Assembly (NCBI RefSeq): GCF_002269345.1
Contig: NZ_CP022889.1
Location: forward strand, 372,001-436,000
Direction: 5' to 3'
Length of the DNA: 64,000 nt
From: Tsuneonella mangrovi
GTDB taxonomy: Bacteria; Pseudomonadota; Alphaproteobacteria; Sphingomonadales; Sphingomonadaceae
Shown here: positions 42,362 to 49,975 of the stretch, piece after piece
Layout: the number at the start of each line of letters is the position of its first letter
Position numbering within the stretch: position 1 is the first letter of the stretch
Program-made: the position numbers and the translations under genes
Notes under the pieces: model-generated
Databases searched by the model: none
What the model saw: only the letters and a program-made list of their open reading frames with translations
What the model was told of the DNA's origin: nothing

Positions 42362-44694
42362 GGAACGAAAATCGTCGCGGTCGTCCCGGCGCCCTTTTGC
42401 GACAGCATCTCGAGTGTGCCGCCATGCGCTTCGATCAACTGGCGGGCAAGCGGGATGCCAAGCCCCTGTCGGCGTTCGAGCTTGCCGTCAGCACCGGTCC
42501 TGAGGCCGTCGAGCGCGCGTGATAATTCCTCGCGCGACATCCCGCGTCCGTTGTCCGAAATGACGATGTGCACCCCGTCCCTCTTGCGAGAGAGGTCGAC
42601 GAGGATCTTTCCGCCGTTCGGCGTCGCATCGATCGCATTATCGAGTAGCTGACCTATCGCCCGGCCCAACTGGCGCTCGTCGGCGGAAATCTTCGCCGTA
42701 CCGCCACCGCGCAGGTCGAGGCTCAATCCCTTACCGGTGATCGCTTGCTCGCGCTCGCGGACGATTTGCGTGACGAACGGCAGCAACTCGATCCGTTCCT
42801 TCGAAATCGGCAGCAGCCCCGCTTCGCTTTGCGAGAGGTCGAGGACGTTTTCGACCTGCGTGGTCAACCGCTGGACCGATTCGAGGATCGCCGCGACGTA
42901 TTCCTTGCCTTGCTCCGAAAGCTCGCCCGCCACCCCTGCTTCGAGCAATTCGGCAAATCCGCCAATCGAAGTCAGCGGAGTGCGGAACTCATAGCTCATG
43001 TTGGCGAGGAACCGTGTCTTGACCTCGTCCGCAGCCTCGAGTGCCTGGTTGCGCTCGCGCAGCGCATCTTCGGCCATTTGCGAATCGGTGATGTCGAGCA
43101 CCGTCAGCAAGCCGTTGCCATCCGGAAGCGGGACCCCGGCGATTTCCAGCGTCCGACCATCCTTCAACGCGACACGGCCAGCGGTTTGCTTGCGGTCGAG
43201 CGTCGCCCCGCGCACCACTTCGCCAATCGCCTGCGCCTGCTTCGGCTTGGTCAGCAACGGAGCCAACATGACAACGAATTCCTCCGCCGTCGGATGCTCG
43301 TCGAGTTGTTCACCCTCAAGGCCCCACGCCCCTGCAAACCTGCGGTTCCACAACTGCATGTGGCCATCGGGTGCGAACACCGCGAGCGCCTCGAACAGGC
43401 TGTCGAAAGTCGCGGTACGGGTACGCAACAAGGTGTCGCGCGTCGCCGACAATGCGAGTTGTTCGGTGCGATCTTCCGCAATCAATACCAGCGAACCGTC
43501 GGGCATCGGCTGCGCGACGATCCGCAGGTGCGTGCCGTCAGCCAGCGGCCAGTTCTCTTCGGCCGGTTCATCCGCCGCAAACCACTCGATGCGTTCGCTG
43601 CGCCAGGCAGGGAAATCGCGAACCTCCGGGGTTCGACCTGCCTCGCGCGATTCGCGCATGAAGCGTTCGAATTCGAGGCCCGGGCCTGCTCCCGAGCGCA
43701 TCGTGAACGTGCGGCGGAAGGCCTGGTTCGCAAATGCCAACCTTCGGTCGGGATCGAACTGCGCGATGCCTACGCCGAGCTGGTCGAGCATCTGGCGCTG
43801 CGCATCGCGATAGGCTCGGAACGCGCGACCTTGCTCTTCCATTTCCTCGATATCGACCGCGTAGCCGGCCACGCCTTCATCGCCGAGCGGCAAGTCGCTT
43901 ACCCGCATCGAGCGCCGCTGACCACTGATCGTCGTTGCTACGATACGCTCGATCGGCCTGCGTTGCTCCGCTGCCTGAGACGCAATCTGCGCGGCTGTGA
44001 GACCATCGACCGATTCGATCAACTCGGTCTGCGCTTCGACCACCGCATCGGCGCTATCGCCCGCGACAGCTGCGACATAAGCAGCGTTGACGAGGCGCAG
44101 TTTGGCATCGGGGCCGCGAAACCACATCGGCATCGGGGCTGCTTCGATCAACCCGACCAGCGCAGCAAAATCGCTCCGCGCCCGGGCCGCTTCGCTTCGC
44201 AGCCGGGAGAGTTCGCTCTCGCTGTCTGAGAAGTCGAAGATCCACAACAGCGCAGCGCCACCCGGTGAGACCTGCGGATCGGCGAGCGTCCCGCGCACTG
44301 CGAAGCTTCGCTCCGATCCAGGGACAGATAGCGCCATGCTGAACGGCGCTGCGGTCTTTTGGGTACGGTTGACGTGTTCTGCCAGCTCGGTGACCTGTTG
44401 CTTGGTAAGGCCGTTGCCTTGCCCGGCGTGGAGCTCGCTGAGATATTGCGGCAGCTTGGGCAGCCCCAGCCATCCGGCAAGCCGCTCGCTCCCTTCGATC
44501 CGCCCATCGACACGCACGACCAGCGGAATCGCCGGAGCTTCATCGATGATGCGGGCCATGCGCCGCGCGGCCTTGCGGGCATTGTCGGCCCCGCGCGCCT
44601 TGGCGGCGGCAGCAATCATCAGCCACGCCGCGGCAGCTGTCCACGCTGCCAGCAGCAGGCCGACCATCACCAGCAGGGTCGAGGAAAATTCCAT
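42358..44694 (-). CDS. divL: DivL-like PAS sensor kinase homologue with Tyr in place of phospho-accepting His
   Basis: This 778-residue protein has one N-terminal transmembrane segment (about residues 6-30), a long PAS-rich region, a HisKA dimerisation domain and a C-terminal HATPase domain. The H-box reads FLANMSYEFRTPL: the normal histidine is Tyr568 (codon at 42991-42993). The ATP-binding boxes look intact (LLDNAIDATP near 685, DNGRG at 714, RQGLGIPLARQL). Caulobacter DivL has the same Tyr substitution and controls CckA-CtrA and cell polarity, so a DivL role is inferred. It is the first gene of a seven-gene run; the ATG is chosen to start just before the membrane segment. Confidence 0.88.
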   Translation of the reverse strand: MEFSSTLLVMVGLLLAAWTAAAAWLMIAAAAKARGADNARKAARRMARIIDEAPAIPLVVRVDGRIEGSERLAGWLGLPKLPQYLSELHAGQGNGLTKQQVTELAEHVNRTQKTAAPFSMALSVPGSERSFAVRGTLADPQVSPGGAALLWIFDFSDSESELSRLRSEAARARSDFAALVGLIEAAPMPMWFRGPDAKLRLVNAAYVAAVAGDSADAVVEAQTELIESVDGLTAAQIASQAAEQRRPIERIVATTISGQRRSMRVSDLPLGDEGVAGYAVDIEEMEEQGRAFRAYRDAQRQMLDQLGVGIAQFDPDRRLAFANQAFRRTFTMRSGAGPGLEFERFMRESREAGRTPEVRDFPAWRSERIEWFAADEPAEENWPLADGTHLRIVAQPMPDGSLVLIAEDRTEQLALSATRDTLLRTRTATFDSLFEALAVFAPDGHMQLWNRRFAGAWGLEGEQLDEHPTAEEFVVMLAPLLTKPKQAQAIGEVVRGATLDRKQTAGRVALKDGRTLEIAGVPLPDGNGLLTVLDITDSQMAEDALRERNQALEAADEVKTRFLANMSYEFRTPLTSIGGFAELLEAGVAGELSEQGKEYVAAILESVQRLTTQVENVLDLSQSEAGLLPISKERIELLPFVTQIVREREQAITGKGLSLDLRGGGTAKISADERQLGRAIGQLLDNAIDATPNGGKILVDLSRKRDGVHIVISDNGRGMSREELSRALDGLRTGADGKLERRQGLGIPLARQLIEAHGGTLEMLSQKGAGTTATIFVP

Positions 44695-44784
44695 GCCTGA
44701 CCAGCTATGCGCCGCGCGCGCGCGATGCAACGTGTAGATCGCCCGCTCCCACTGCAATTAGGCCGGCGGGAGCGGGAGATAGCG

Positions 44785-46179
44785 TCAGTAGCGGTAATGG
44801 TCCGGCTTGAACGGTCCGTTCACCGGCACACCGATGTAGTCCGCCTGCTCCTGGCTCAGCTTGGTGAGTTTGACGCCGAGCTTGTCGAGGTGAAGTGCCG
44901 CGACCTTTTCGTCGAGGTGCTTGGGCAGGACGTACACATCGTTCTTGTAGGCGTCCGAATTTGCCCACAGCTCGATCTGCGCGAGCGTCTGGTTGGTGAA
45001 CGAGCAGCTCATCACGAAACTCGGGTGGCCAGTCGCGCAGGCGAGGTTCACCAGGCGCCCCTTGGCCAGCACGATGATTTCCTTGCCGTCGGGGAACTTC
45101 ACCAGGTCGGTGCCCGGCTTGAGCTCAGTCCATTCGTAGTTGTCGAGCGCGCTGATCTGGATCTCGGAATCGAAGTGGCCGATATTGGCAACGATCGCCA
45201 TCGGCTTCATCGCCTTCATGTGCTCGGCAGTGATTACGTCCTCGTTGCCGGTCGTGGTCACGAAGATATCGGCGCGAGTGACCGCGTCTTCCATCGTCAC
45301 AACCTCATAGCCTTCCATAGCCGCTTGCAGCGCGCAGATCGGGTCGATTTCGGTCACCAGCACCCGCGCGCCGCCATTGCGCAGCGACTGCGCACTGCCT
45401 TTGCCGACGTCGCCGTAACCCGCAACGCACGCAACTTTGCCGCTGAGCATCACGTCGGTTGCGCGGCGGATCGCGTCAACCAGCGATTCGCGGCAGCCAT
45501 AGAGGTTGTCGAACTTCGACTTGGTCACGCTGTCGTTCACATTGATCGCCGGGAACGGCAGCTTGCCGTTCTTGGCGATGTGGTAGAGCCGATGGACGCC
45601 GGTGGTGGTCTCTTCCGACACGCCGCGAATGTTGGCGACGGACTTCAGCAGGTATCCCGGCTTCGCTTTGACGAAAGCCTTGAGCGCACGCTGGAACTCG
45701 ATCTCCTCGGCGTTGGCAGGTTCGGGCAGCTCTTCGCCCGCTTCGAGCCGTGCGCCCCACAATGCGAACATCGTCGCGTCGCCGCCATCGTCGAGGATCA
45801 TGTTGGCGGTGTCGTCACCCCAATCGAAGATCCTGCCGACATAGTCCCAATAATCCGCGAGGCTTTCGCCCTTGATTGCGAAAACCGGGATACCCTGCGC
45901 GGCAATCGCCGCCGCAGCGTGGTCCTGCGTCGAGAAAATGTTGCAAGTCGCCCAGCGCACTTCGGCCCCGAGTGCAACGAGCGTTTCTATCAGTACCGCC
46001 GTCTGGATCGTCATGTGGAGCGAGCCGGTGATCCGTGCGCCCTTCAGGGGCTGCGAGCTGCCGTATTCCTCGCGCAGCGCCATCAAGCCCGGCATTTCGG
46101 TCTCGGCGATCGCAATTTCTGCCCGGCCATAGTCCGCAAGGGCAATGTCCTTGATGACGTAATCGTTGAATTCGCTCAC
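44785..46179 (-). CDS. ahcY: Adenosylhomocysteinase
   Basis: AhcY hydrolyses S-adenosylhomocysteine to adenosine and homocysteine, keeping methyltransferases active. The 464-residue protein begins [13 protein letters not shown], has [13 protein letters not shown], the NAD-binding [24 protein letters not shown], and the conserved end FKPDHYRY. I chose the GTG preceded by GAAGGA at 7 bases. The open frame runs 41 codons further upstream, through a terminator hairpin, and is unlikely to be translated. The length, with the bacterial ~40-residue insertion, is normal for this phylum. Confidence 0.97.
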   Translation of the reverse strand: MSEFNDYVIKDIALADYGRAEIAIAETEMPGLMALREEYGSSQPLKGARITGSLHMTIQTAVLIETLVALGAEVRWATCNIFSTQDHAAAAIAAQGIPVFAIKGESLADYWDYVGRIFDWGDDTANMILDDGGDATMFALWGARLEAGEELPEPANAEEIEFQRALKAFVKAKPGYLLKSVANIRGVSEETTTGVHRLYHIAKNGKLPFPAINVNDSVTKSKFDNLYGCRESLVDAIRRATDVMLSGKVACVAGYGDVGKGSAQSLRNGGARVLVTEIDPICALQAAMEGYEVVTMEDAVTRADIFVTTTGNEDVITAEHMKAMKPMAIVANIGHFDSEIQISALDNYEWTELKPGTDLVKFPDGKEIIVLAKGRLVNLACATGHPSFVMSCSFTNQTLAQIELWANSDAYKNDVYVLPKHLDEKVAALHLDKLGVKLTKLSQEQADYIGVPVNGPFKPDHYRY

Positions 46180-46228
46180 AAAATAATCCTTCACATCGAT
46201 CAAAGCAGGGTAATACGTCGCGCGAACC

Positions 46229-46261
46229 AAAAAGGGCGACACCCCGTTCGGTGCCGCCCTT
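46229..46261 (-). terminator. Rho-independent terminator between a secreted-protein gene and ahcY
   Basis: Twelve-base arms AAGGGCGGCACC and GGTGTCGCCCTT (one G-T pair) enclose a 6-base loop and are followed on the minus strand by TTTTTGG. It lies 53 bases after the secreted-protein stop and 50 bases before the ahcY start, so it ends the former's transcript and isolates ahcY. Read as leader RNA, it could also attenuate ahcY. Confidence 0.8.
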
Positions 46262-46314
46262 AGGCGCTCGATGCTGTGAACGCAAACGGGCGCGGTGCGC
46301 AACCCGGCCGGGAC

Positions 46315-46785
46315 TTAGTGACCGAGCGCGAGCTGGGTCCCTTTGGAAGGATTGTCAGCGAGCATCGTGTCCGCAGCTGCGAGCAGGCTCGCGCGATCGT
46401 TGGGCGCTGTCTGCGCCAAATCGCGGGTTGCGGACTTGAGCTCCATGCAGCTCATCCACGGGTGGCCCCTGCCGTATTTGTTGGCCATCCCGACGCTCAA
46501 TCGATCGAACGCGGCGCGGCCACGCGTCGTTCCGTAACGGCGATTGAGATCGGCCTGTAGCACATGCCCGGCCGAGTTGAGCATGCCGATATGGCGCGAA
46601 GTAAAGCGTTGGTAGTCGGCCTGGAAATTGTCGGGCCCCATGCGGCAACGGAGCGAACTGACCATCAACATGATATCGAGGCTACGCAGCTGGCGCGCCT
46701 CATGCGCGGTTTCTGCCGCGGCTGTTTGCGGCATCATCATTCCCGCCGTCGCCACCAATGCGAGACCTAGTGTTCCTGTCCTCAT
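46315..46785 (-). CDS. Secreted protein of unknown function upstream of ahcY
   Basis: This 156-residue protein has a signal peptide (LGLALVATAGMMMPQTAAA). The mature domain of ~130 residues is helical, with SLDIMLMVSSLRCRMGP, FQADYQRFTSRH, LNRRYGTTRGRAAFDRL and HPWMSCMEL. The two cysteines could form a disulfide. A GGGGAG ribosome-binding site precedes the ATG and a strong terminator follows the stop, so it is a single-gene transcript. I do not recognise the family. Proximity to ahcY may explain any label that borrows that enzyme's name; nothing in it looks like the hydrolase. Confidence 0.82.
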   Translation of the reverse strand: MRTGTLGLALVATAGMMMPQTAAAETAHEARQLRSLDIMLMVSSLRCRMGPDNFQADYQRFTSRHIGMLNSAGHVLQADLNRRYGTTRGRAAFDRLSVGMANKYGRGHPWMSCMELKSATRDLAQTAPNDRASLLAAADTMLADNPSKGTQLALGH

Positions 46786-46965
46786 CGATTTGCTCCCCTG
46801 CAGGCGATCCCATGTGCCTGCTGGAGCCGATGCTGGACCGAGAGATTTACCCGATCTTAAACACCGAAAGTAAAGCGAAATTTACTACGTCGGTGCGCGC
46901 GCCAACAGGACAATTCGCAGTTGAGCAATCTCGCTCTTGCAATTGGCGCTTCATCACAATTGCGG

Positions 46966-46993
46966 TTGTAGCGCATGAACGCGAGCCTATATC
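46966..46993 (+). promoter_or_regulatory. Candidate promoter of the peroxiredoxin gene
   Basis: TTGTAG (46966-46971) and TATATC (46988-46993) are 16 bases apart, placing a start site near 47000, about 30 bases before the peroxiredoxin ATG and just ahead of its AAGGAG ribosome-binding site. No convincing OxyR-type repeat was seen around it. Confidence 0.4.
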
Positions 46994-47031
46994 CCGAGGC
47001 AGATCCAGAATGCACAGCAAGGAGCGATGCA

Positions 47032-47511
47032 ATGACAATTGCCAAGGGTGACAAACTGCCGGACGTGAGGCTGGTCAAGGCGACGGACAATGGACCCGAA
47101 GCGGTCCAGAGCAGCGATTATTTCAAGGGCAAGAAGGTTGCGCTGTTTTCCGTTCCCGGTGCTTTCACCCCGACTTGTTCGGCCAAGCACCTGCCGGGCT
47201 TTGTCGACAAGGCAGCCGAGCTAAAGGCCAAGGGAGTCGACGAGATTGTCGGCACCGCAGTCAACGATGCGTTCGTGATGAGCGCATGGAACAAGGCCGC
47301 CGGCTCGGACGACATCACCATGCTGGCCGATGGCAACGGCGACTTTGCCGAGGCACTGGGCCTGACGATGGATGGCTCGGGTTTCGGCATGGGCAAACGC
47401 GGCCAGCGCTTCTCGATGATCGTCGACGATGGCGTGGTCACCGAAATCAATGTCGAAGAGCCCGGCGACTTCAAGGTCTCCAGCGCAGAGCACATGCTCG
47501 GCCAGCTCTGA
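47032..47511 (+). CDS. Peroxiredoxin, Prx5 type
   Basis: This thiol peroxidase of 159 residues reduces hydrogen peroxide and organic hydroperoxides. The peroxidatic cysteine lies in PGAFTPTCSAKHLPG at about residue 50, and the protein continues with AVNDAFVMSAWNK and a conserved GKRGQRFSMIVDDG. No second conserved cysteine is visible, so it is probably of the one-cysteine, glutaredoxin/thiol-dependent sort. The ATG follows AAGGAG. A hairpin terminator lies directly after the stop, so it is transcribed alone. Confidence 0.95.
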   Translation: MTIAKGDKLPDVRLVKATDNGPEAVQSSDYFKGKKVALFSVPGAFTPTCSAKHLPGFVDKAAELKAKGVDEIVGTAVNDAFVMSAWNKAAGSDDITMLADGNGDFAEALGLTMDGSGFGMGKRGQRFSMIVDDGVVTEINVEEPGDFKVSSAEHMLGQL

Positions 47512-47535
47512 ACCGATTTATCCAGAATTGAAGGA

Positions 47536-47570
47536 AGGCCCGTCGGCGGTGGCGTCGGCGGGCTTTCGAT
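47536..47570 (+). terminator. Terminator after the peroxiredoxin gene
   Basis: A 13-base stem with three G-T pairs (arms AGGCCCGTCGGCG and CGTCGGCGGGCTT, loop GTGG) is followed by TCGATT on the plus strand. The T-run is short. It lies between two convergent genes and may serve both strands. Confidence 0.55.
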
Positions 47571-47576
47571 TCCGCC

Positions 47577-48002
47577 TCAAGGAATGGCGTACGTGACTGT
47601 CGCCTGCGCCACGATGTGCTGTTCGCTGCCTTGCCACAGCCGCACGTCGACGGTGGCCAGCTTGCGCCCGAGCTTGAGCAGAATGGCGTCGGCAAACACC
47701 GGCTCTTTCTGCACTCCGCGCAGGAAGCTCATATTGAGATTGCTGGTCACGGCCATCGCGACCGGGCCGATATGTGCAAGAATCACCGCATAGGCAGCCC
47801 GGTCCGCCAAGCCCATCTGCGTCGGACCCGAAACCAGGTCACCCGGTCGCAGCATCGTCACGTCAGGCACCATCTTGATGCGAAGAAACCCGGGTTCGAA
47901 CGCTTCGAATTCGAAATTGCGCTGAGGATCGCCGGGGAACGCCTGCCGGAAAAACGCGGAAAGGTCCTCGGCAGTCATTGCCAGCTCGAATGCGCGTGCC
48001 AT
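47577..48002 (-). CDS. PaaI-like hotdog-fold thioesterase
   Basis: This 141-residue protein has the hotdog-fold pattern of the PaaI/YiiD-type acyl-CoA thioesterases. VSGPTQMGLADRAAYAVIL carries the probable catalytic aspartate at the start of the central helix, and AVTSNLNMSFLRGV forms the next strand. Substrate could be aromatic or medium-chain acyl-CoA, and sequence alone does not decide. It sits 25 bases downstream of folE on the same strand; the functional link, if any, is unclear. Confidence 0.85.
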   Translation of the reverse strand: MARAFELAMTAEDLSAFFRQAFPGDPQRNFEFEAFEPGFLRIKMVPDVTMLRPGDLVSGPTQMGLADRAAYAVILAHIGPVAMAVTSNLNMSFLRGVQKEPVFADAILLKLGRKLATVDVRLWQGSEQHIVAQATVTYAIP

Positions 48003-48027
48003 TAATGTACCTCCGGGCCTTGTCCGA

Positions 48028-48633
48028 TCAGCCGTAGCCCATCAGGCTAAGCACTTCCTTGCGGCTGCGCTGGTCATCGAGAAAACAACCGAACAGGCGG
48101 CTCGTGACCATGCCCACGCCGGGGGTGCGCACACCGCGACCGGTCATGCAGCCGTGTTCGGCTTCAATCACCACCGCGACGCCGTGCGGATTGAGGTTGT
48201 CCCAGATACACTTTGCGACTTCAGCCGTGAGACGTTCCTGAATCTGCAACCGGCGCGCATACCCGTGAAGGACCCGGGCAAGCTTCGAAATCCCGACCAC
48301 TCGGTCGCGCGGCATGTAGGCGATCGCTGCCTTGCCGGTGATCGGCGCCATGTGATGTTCGCAGTGCGACTGGAACGGAATGTCCTTTAGCAAGACGAGC
48401 TCGTCGTAGCCGCCGACCTCCTCGAACTGGCGCGACAGGTGGCTCGCCGGGTCTTCAAGGTAGCCCTGACAATATTCCTTCCATGCACGCCCGACGCGCT
48501 TTGGGGTGTCGAGCAGACCCTCGCGCTGTGGATCGTCGCCCGCCCATCGAATCAGCGTTCGGATCGCGTCCTGCACATCGTCGGGAACGTCGATCTTGCC
48601 GTTGGTGCCGTTTGCCTCATCGTGATCGTGCAT
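48028..48633 (-). CDS. folE: GTP cyclohydrolase I
   Basis: FolE converts GTP to 7,8-dihydroneopterin triphosphate, the first step to folate. The 201-residue protein has the zinc and catalytic region FQSHCEHHMAPITGKA, IAYMPRDRVVGISKLAR, IQERLTAEVA and the second zinc cysteine in GCMTGRGVRTPG. The ATG is preceded by GGAAG; the longer open frame upstream runs back towards the tRNA-Arg region and is discounted. It is transcribed with the thioesterase gene downstream. Confidence 0.96.
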   Translation of the reverse strand: MHDHDEANGTNGKIDVPDDVQDAIRTLIRWAGDDPQREGLLDTPKRVGRAWKEYCQGYLEDPASHLSRQFEEVGGYDELVLLKDIPFQSHCEHHMAPITGKAAIAYMPRDRVVGISKLARVLHGYARRLQIQERLTAEVAKCIWDNLNPHGVAVVIEAEHGCMTGRGVRTPGVGMVTSRLFGCFLDDQRSRKEVLSLMGYG

Positions 48634-48750
48634 CGCTTCCAATTCCCCAAACGTGTTCCCGGGCACAGCCAGGCTGGCCCCATCGATTTGGCTGGCTACT
48701 TGGGGCTTCGGGTCACGTTGGGCAAGGGCATCGCGACCAGAACGCAGGCC

Positions 48751-48797
48751 AAAACCAACAAAGCCCACCCCTCACGAAAAGGGATGGGCTTTGTTGG
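48751..48797 (-). terminator. Terminator of tRNA-Arg, stem includes the tRNA CCA end
   Basis: Perfect 13-base arms CCAACAAAGCCCA and TGGGCTTTGTTGG enclose a 17-base loop that can pair internally, and on the minus strand they are followed by TTTTGG. The 5' arm begins with the encoded CCA of tRNA-Arg itself. It also separates the tRNA from folE. Confidence 0.8.
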
Positions 48798-48871
48798 CGC
48801 GCCCGGAAGGATTCGAACCTCCGACCACCTGATTCGTAGTCAGGTACTCTATCCAGCTGAGCTACGGGCGC
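48795..48871 (-). tRNA. tRNA-Arg (anticodon ACG)
   Basis: The reverse strand folds into a 77-base cloverleaf. Acceptor arms GCGCCCG/CGGGCGC are followed by a G discriminator and encoded CCA. The D arm contains AGCTCAGCTGGATAGAG, the anticodon loop CTACGAA has ACG complementary to 48835-48837, and the T arm contains GGTTCGAATCC. ACG (A34 modified to inosine) reads CGU, CGC and CGA. Confidence 0.97.
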
Positions 48872-48884
48872 GCTTGGAGGGCGC

Positions 48885-48913
48885 CACATAGGGGGGCAGT
48901 TCCGCCTTGGCAA
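48885..48913 (-). promoter_or_regulatory. Promoter of tRNA-Arg
   Basis: On the minus strand TTGCCA (48908-48913) and TATGTG (48885-48890) are separated by 17 bases, 13 bases before the tRNA 5' end. The -35 element and spacing match the tRNA-Asn promoter in this window. It begins directly after the stop of the Nudix gene upstream. Confidence 0.6.
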
Positions 48914-48918
48914 TCCCT

Positions 48919-49329
48919 TTAGGCCGGCAATTGTGCCAGCAGCGCCATATCGAGCGGCGGCATCGGCAGAGAGGATACTTCCGAGGCTGCGAACCAACCA
49001 ATTTTTGCATCGGGATCTGGTCGAGGCGCCCCAACCCACGCGCTCACTTTGTAAAGCTTTATGACGATCGCGCGGTTGGCACCTTCGTCGGCACCTTCCG
49101 CCGCTGCAATCTCGGCAAGCGCTTCCTCCCGGACCAGGATCCTCAACTCCTCGTTAAGTTCTCTGACCAGCGCAGCCTGCGAGGTTTCACCGGCCTCGAC
49201 CTTTCCACCGGGGAATTCCCACAGGCCGCCATGTTGCTTGTGATCGGGGCGGCGCTGCAGCAGGAAACGGCCCTGGCCATCGCGCATCAACCCCGCGACT
49301 ACGGTCAGAGATGTCGGATTATTTTCCAA
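48919..49329 (-). CDS. mutT: MutT-like Nudix hydrolase (8-oxo-dGTP diphosphatase)
   Basis: This ~136-residue protein has TVVAGLMRDGQGRFLLQRRP, LWEFPGGKVEAGE and the Nudix box ending RELNEELRI, the MutT pattern (KXXGGLWEFPGGKXE). It probably removes oxidised dGTP from the nucleotide pool. I chose a TTG start because GGAGG lies nine bases before it. A GTG three codons upstream directly abuts the same GGAGG and would be too close for normal initiation. It is divergent from the pilin genes and upstream of tRNA-Arg. Confidence 0.9.
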   Translation of the reverse strand: MENNPTSLTVVAGLMRDGQGRFLLQRRPDHKQHGGLWEFPGGKVEAGETSQAALVRELNEELRILVREEALAEIAAAEGADEGANRAIVIKLYKVSAWVGAPRPDPDAKIGWFAASEVSSLPMPPLDMALLAQLPA

Positions 49330-49419
49330 TCGAAGCACCCTCCGAAACCATTTCTTAACTGATCGGGACGCAAAATCCGGTTCGTATCAGAGTTTATGGA
49401 CGCAGGGGCAGTATCCGCA

Positions 49420-49599
49420 ATGAGCAACATACTCTTTCGGTTCGTCCGCGATGAAGCGGGTGCGACTGCCATCGAATATGGCCTGATACTCTCGATGGTA
49501 TTTCTCGCCATGGTGGGCGCGGTCCAGGTTTTCGGAAACGAGACGATCGGAATGTGGAACCGCATCACCACGGACGTGAAGACAGCCATCAACAAATGA
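49420..49599 (+). CDS. Flp/Fap-type pilin (first copy)
   Basis: This is a 59-residue prepilin of the Tad/Flp adherence pili. A short leader ends in DEAG, the TadV-type peptidase cut, followed by the mature start ATAIEYGLIL with the required Glu at position 5 and Tyr at 6, and one hydrophobic segment. An in-frame ATG eight codons upstream (49396) is an alternative; neither has a clear ribosome-binding site. The C-terminus lacks the cysteine pair seen in the neighbouring pilin. No tad assembly genes are visible in the window. Confidence 0.88.
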   Translation: MSNILFRFVRDEAGATAIEYGLILSMVFLAMVGAVQVFGNETIGMWNRITTDVKTAINK

Positions 49600-49710
49600 C
49601 TGCGCTGTTAGGAATTTATCAACACCCGCTGCGTAGTCCACGAATGTCCCGGTTACCAATTTGGGTTTGGGCCGGGTCGGGTAGCGAAGACTGAAACCAG
49701 GAGACGACTA

Positions 49711-49896
49711 ATGCAGTTCATCAACAAGCTCATCCGTGACGAAGACGGCGCGACCGCGATCGAATACGGCCTGATTGCCGCTCTGATCGCCGTTGCTGCG
49801 ATCGCCGCCATGCAGGGCCTCGGCAACCAGCTGAGCAGCACCTTCGGTGGTGTTTCGACCTGTCTCGCGAACGCTCAGGCGAAGACCGCCTGCTAA
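49711..49896 (+). CDS. Flp/Fap-type pilin (second copy)
   Basis: This is a 61-residue prepilin with leader MQFINKLIRDEDG, then ATAIEYGLIAALIAV and a GLGNQLSSTF tail, the common Flp pilin pattern. The C-terminus contains two cysteines (STCLANAQAKTAC) that may form a loop. A strong AGGAGA ribosome-binding site precedes the ATG and a rho-independent terminator follows the stop, so this is probably the major, highly expressed copy. It lies 111 bases after the first pilin gene. Confidence 0.93.
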   Translation: MQFINKLIRDEDGATAIEYGLIAALIAVAAIAAMQGLGNQLSSTFGGVSTCLANAQAKTAC

Positions 49897-49919
49897 TCGC
49901 AAGATACGCAAAAAGATTT

Positions 49920-49952
49920 GGGCGGTGGAAGCGATTCCGCCGCCCTTTTCTT
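49920..49952 (+). terminator. Rho-independent terminator of the pilin genes
   Basis: Eleven-base arms GGGCGGTGGAA and TTCCGCCGCCC (one G-T pair) enclose GCGA and are followed by TTTTCTT. On the opposite strand the hairpin is followed by CAAATCTTTTTG, so it may also stop transcription of the convergent protease gene. Confidence 0.88.
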
Positions 49953-49975
49953 ATGCGCGATCGGTATGTGCGCGC

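Noticed and set aside
46180-46262. S-adenosylhomocysteine riboswitch upstream of ahcY
   Set aside because: Only a simple terminator hairpin and about 50 bases of leader are present; I could not draw the pseudoknotted fold expected of that riboswitch.
44707-46263. Plus-strand open frame of ~518 codons opposite ahcY, and a similar one opposite the DivL-like gene (42745-44229)
   Set aside because: Both lie fully antisense to well-supported genes, have no ribosome-binding site and give low-complexity Arg/His/Gln-rich products.
48634-48768. N-terminal extension of folE by 45 codons
   Set aside because: The extension begins inside the tRNA-Arg terminator region, has no ribosome-binding site and adds no conserved sequence; the ATG at 48633 has GGAAG upstream.
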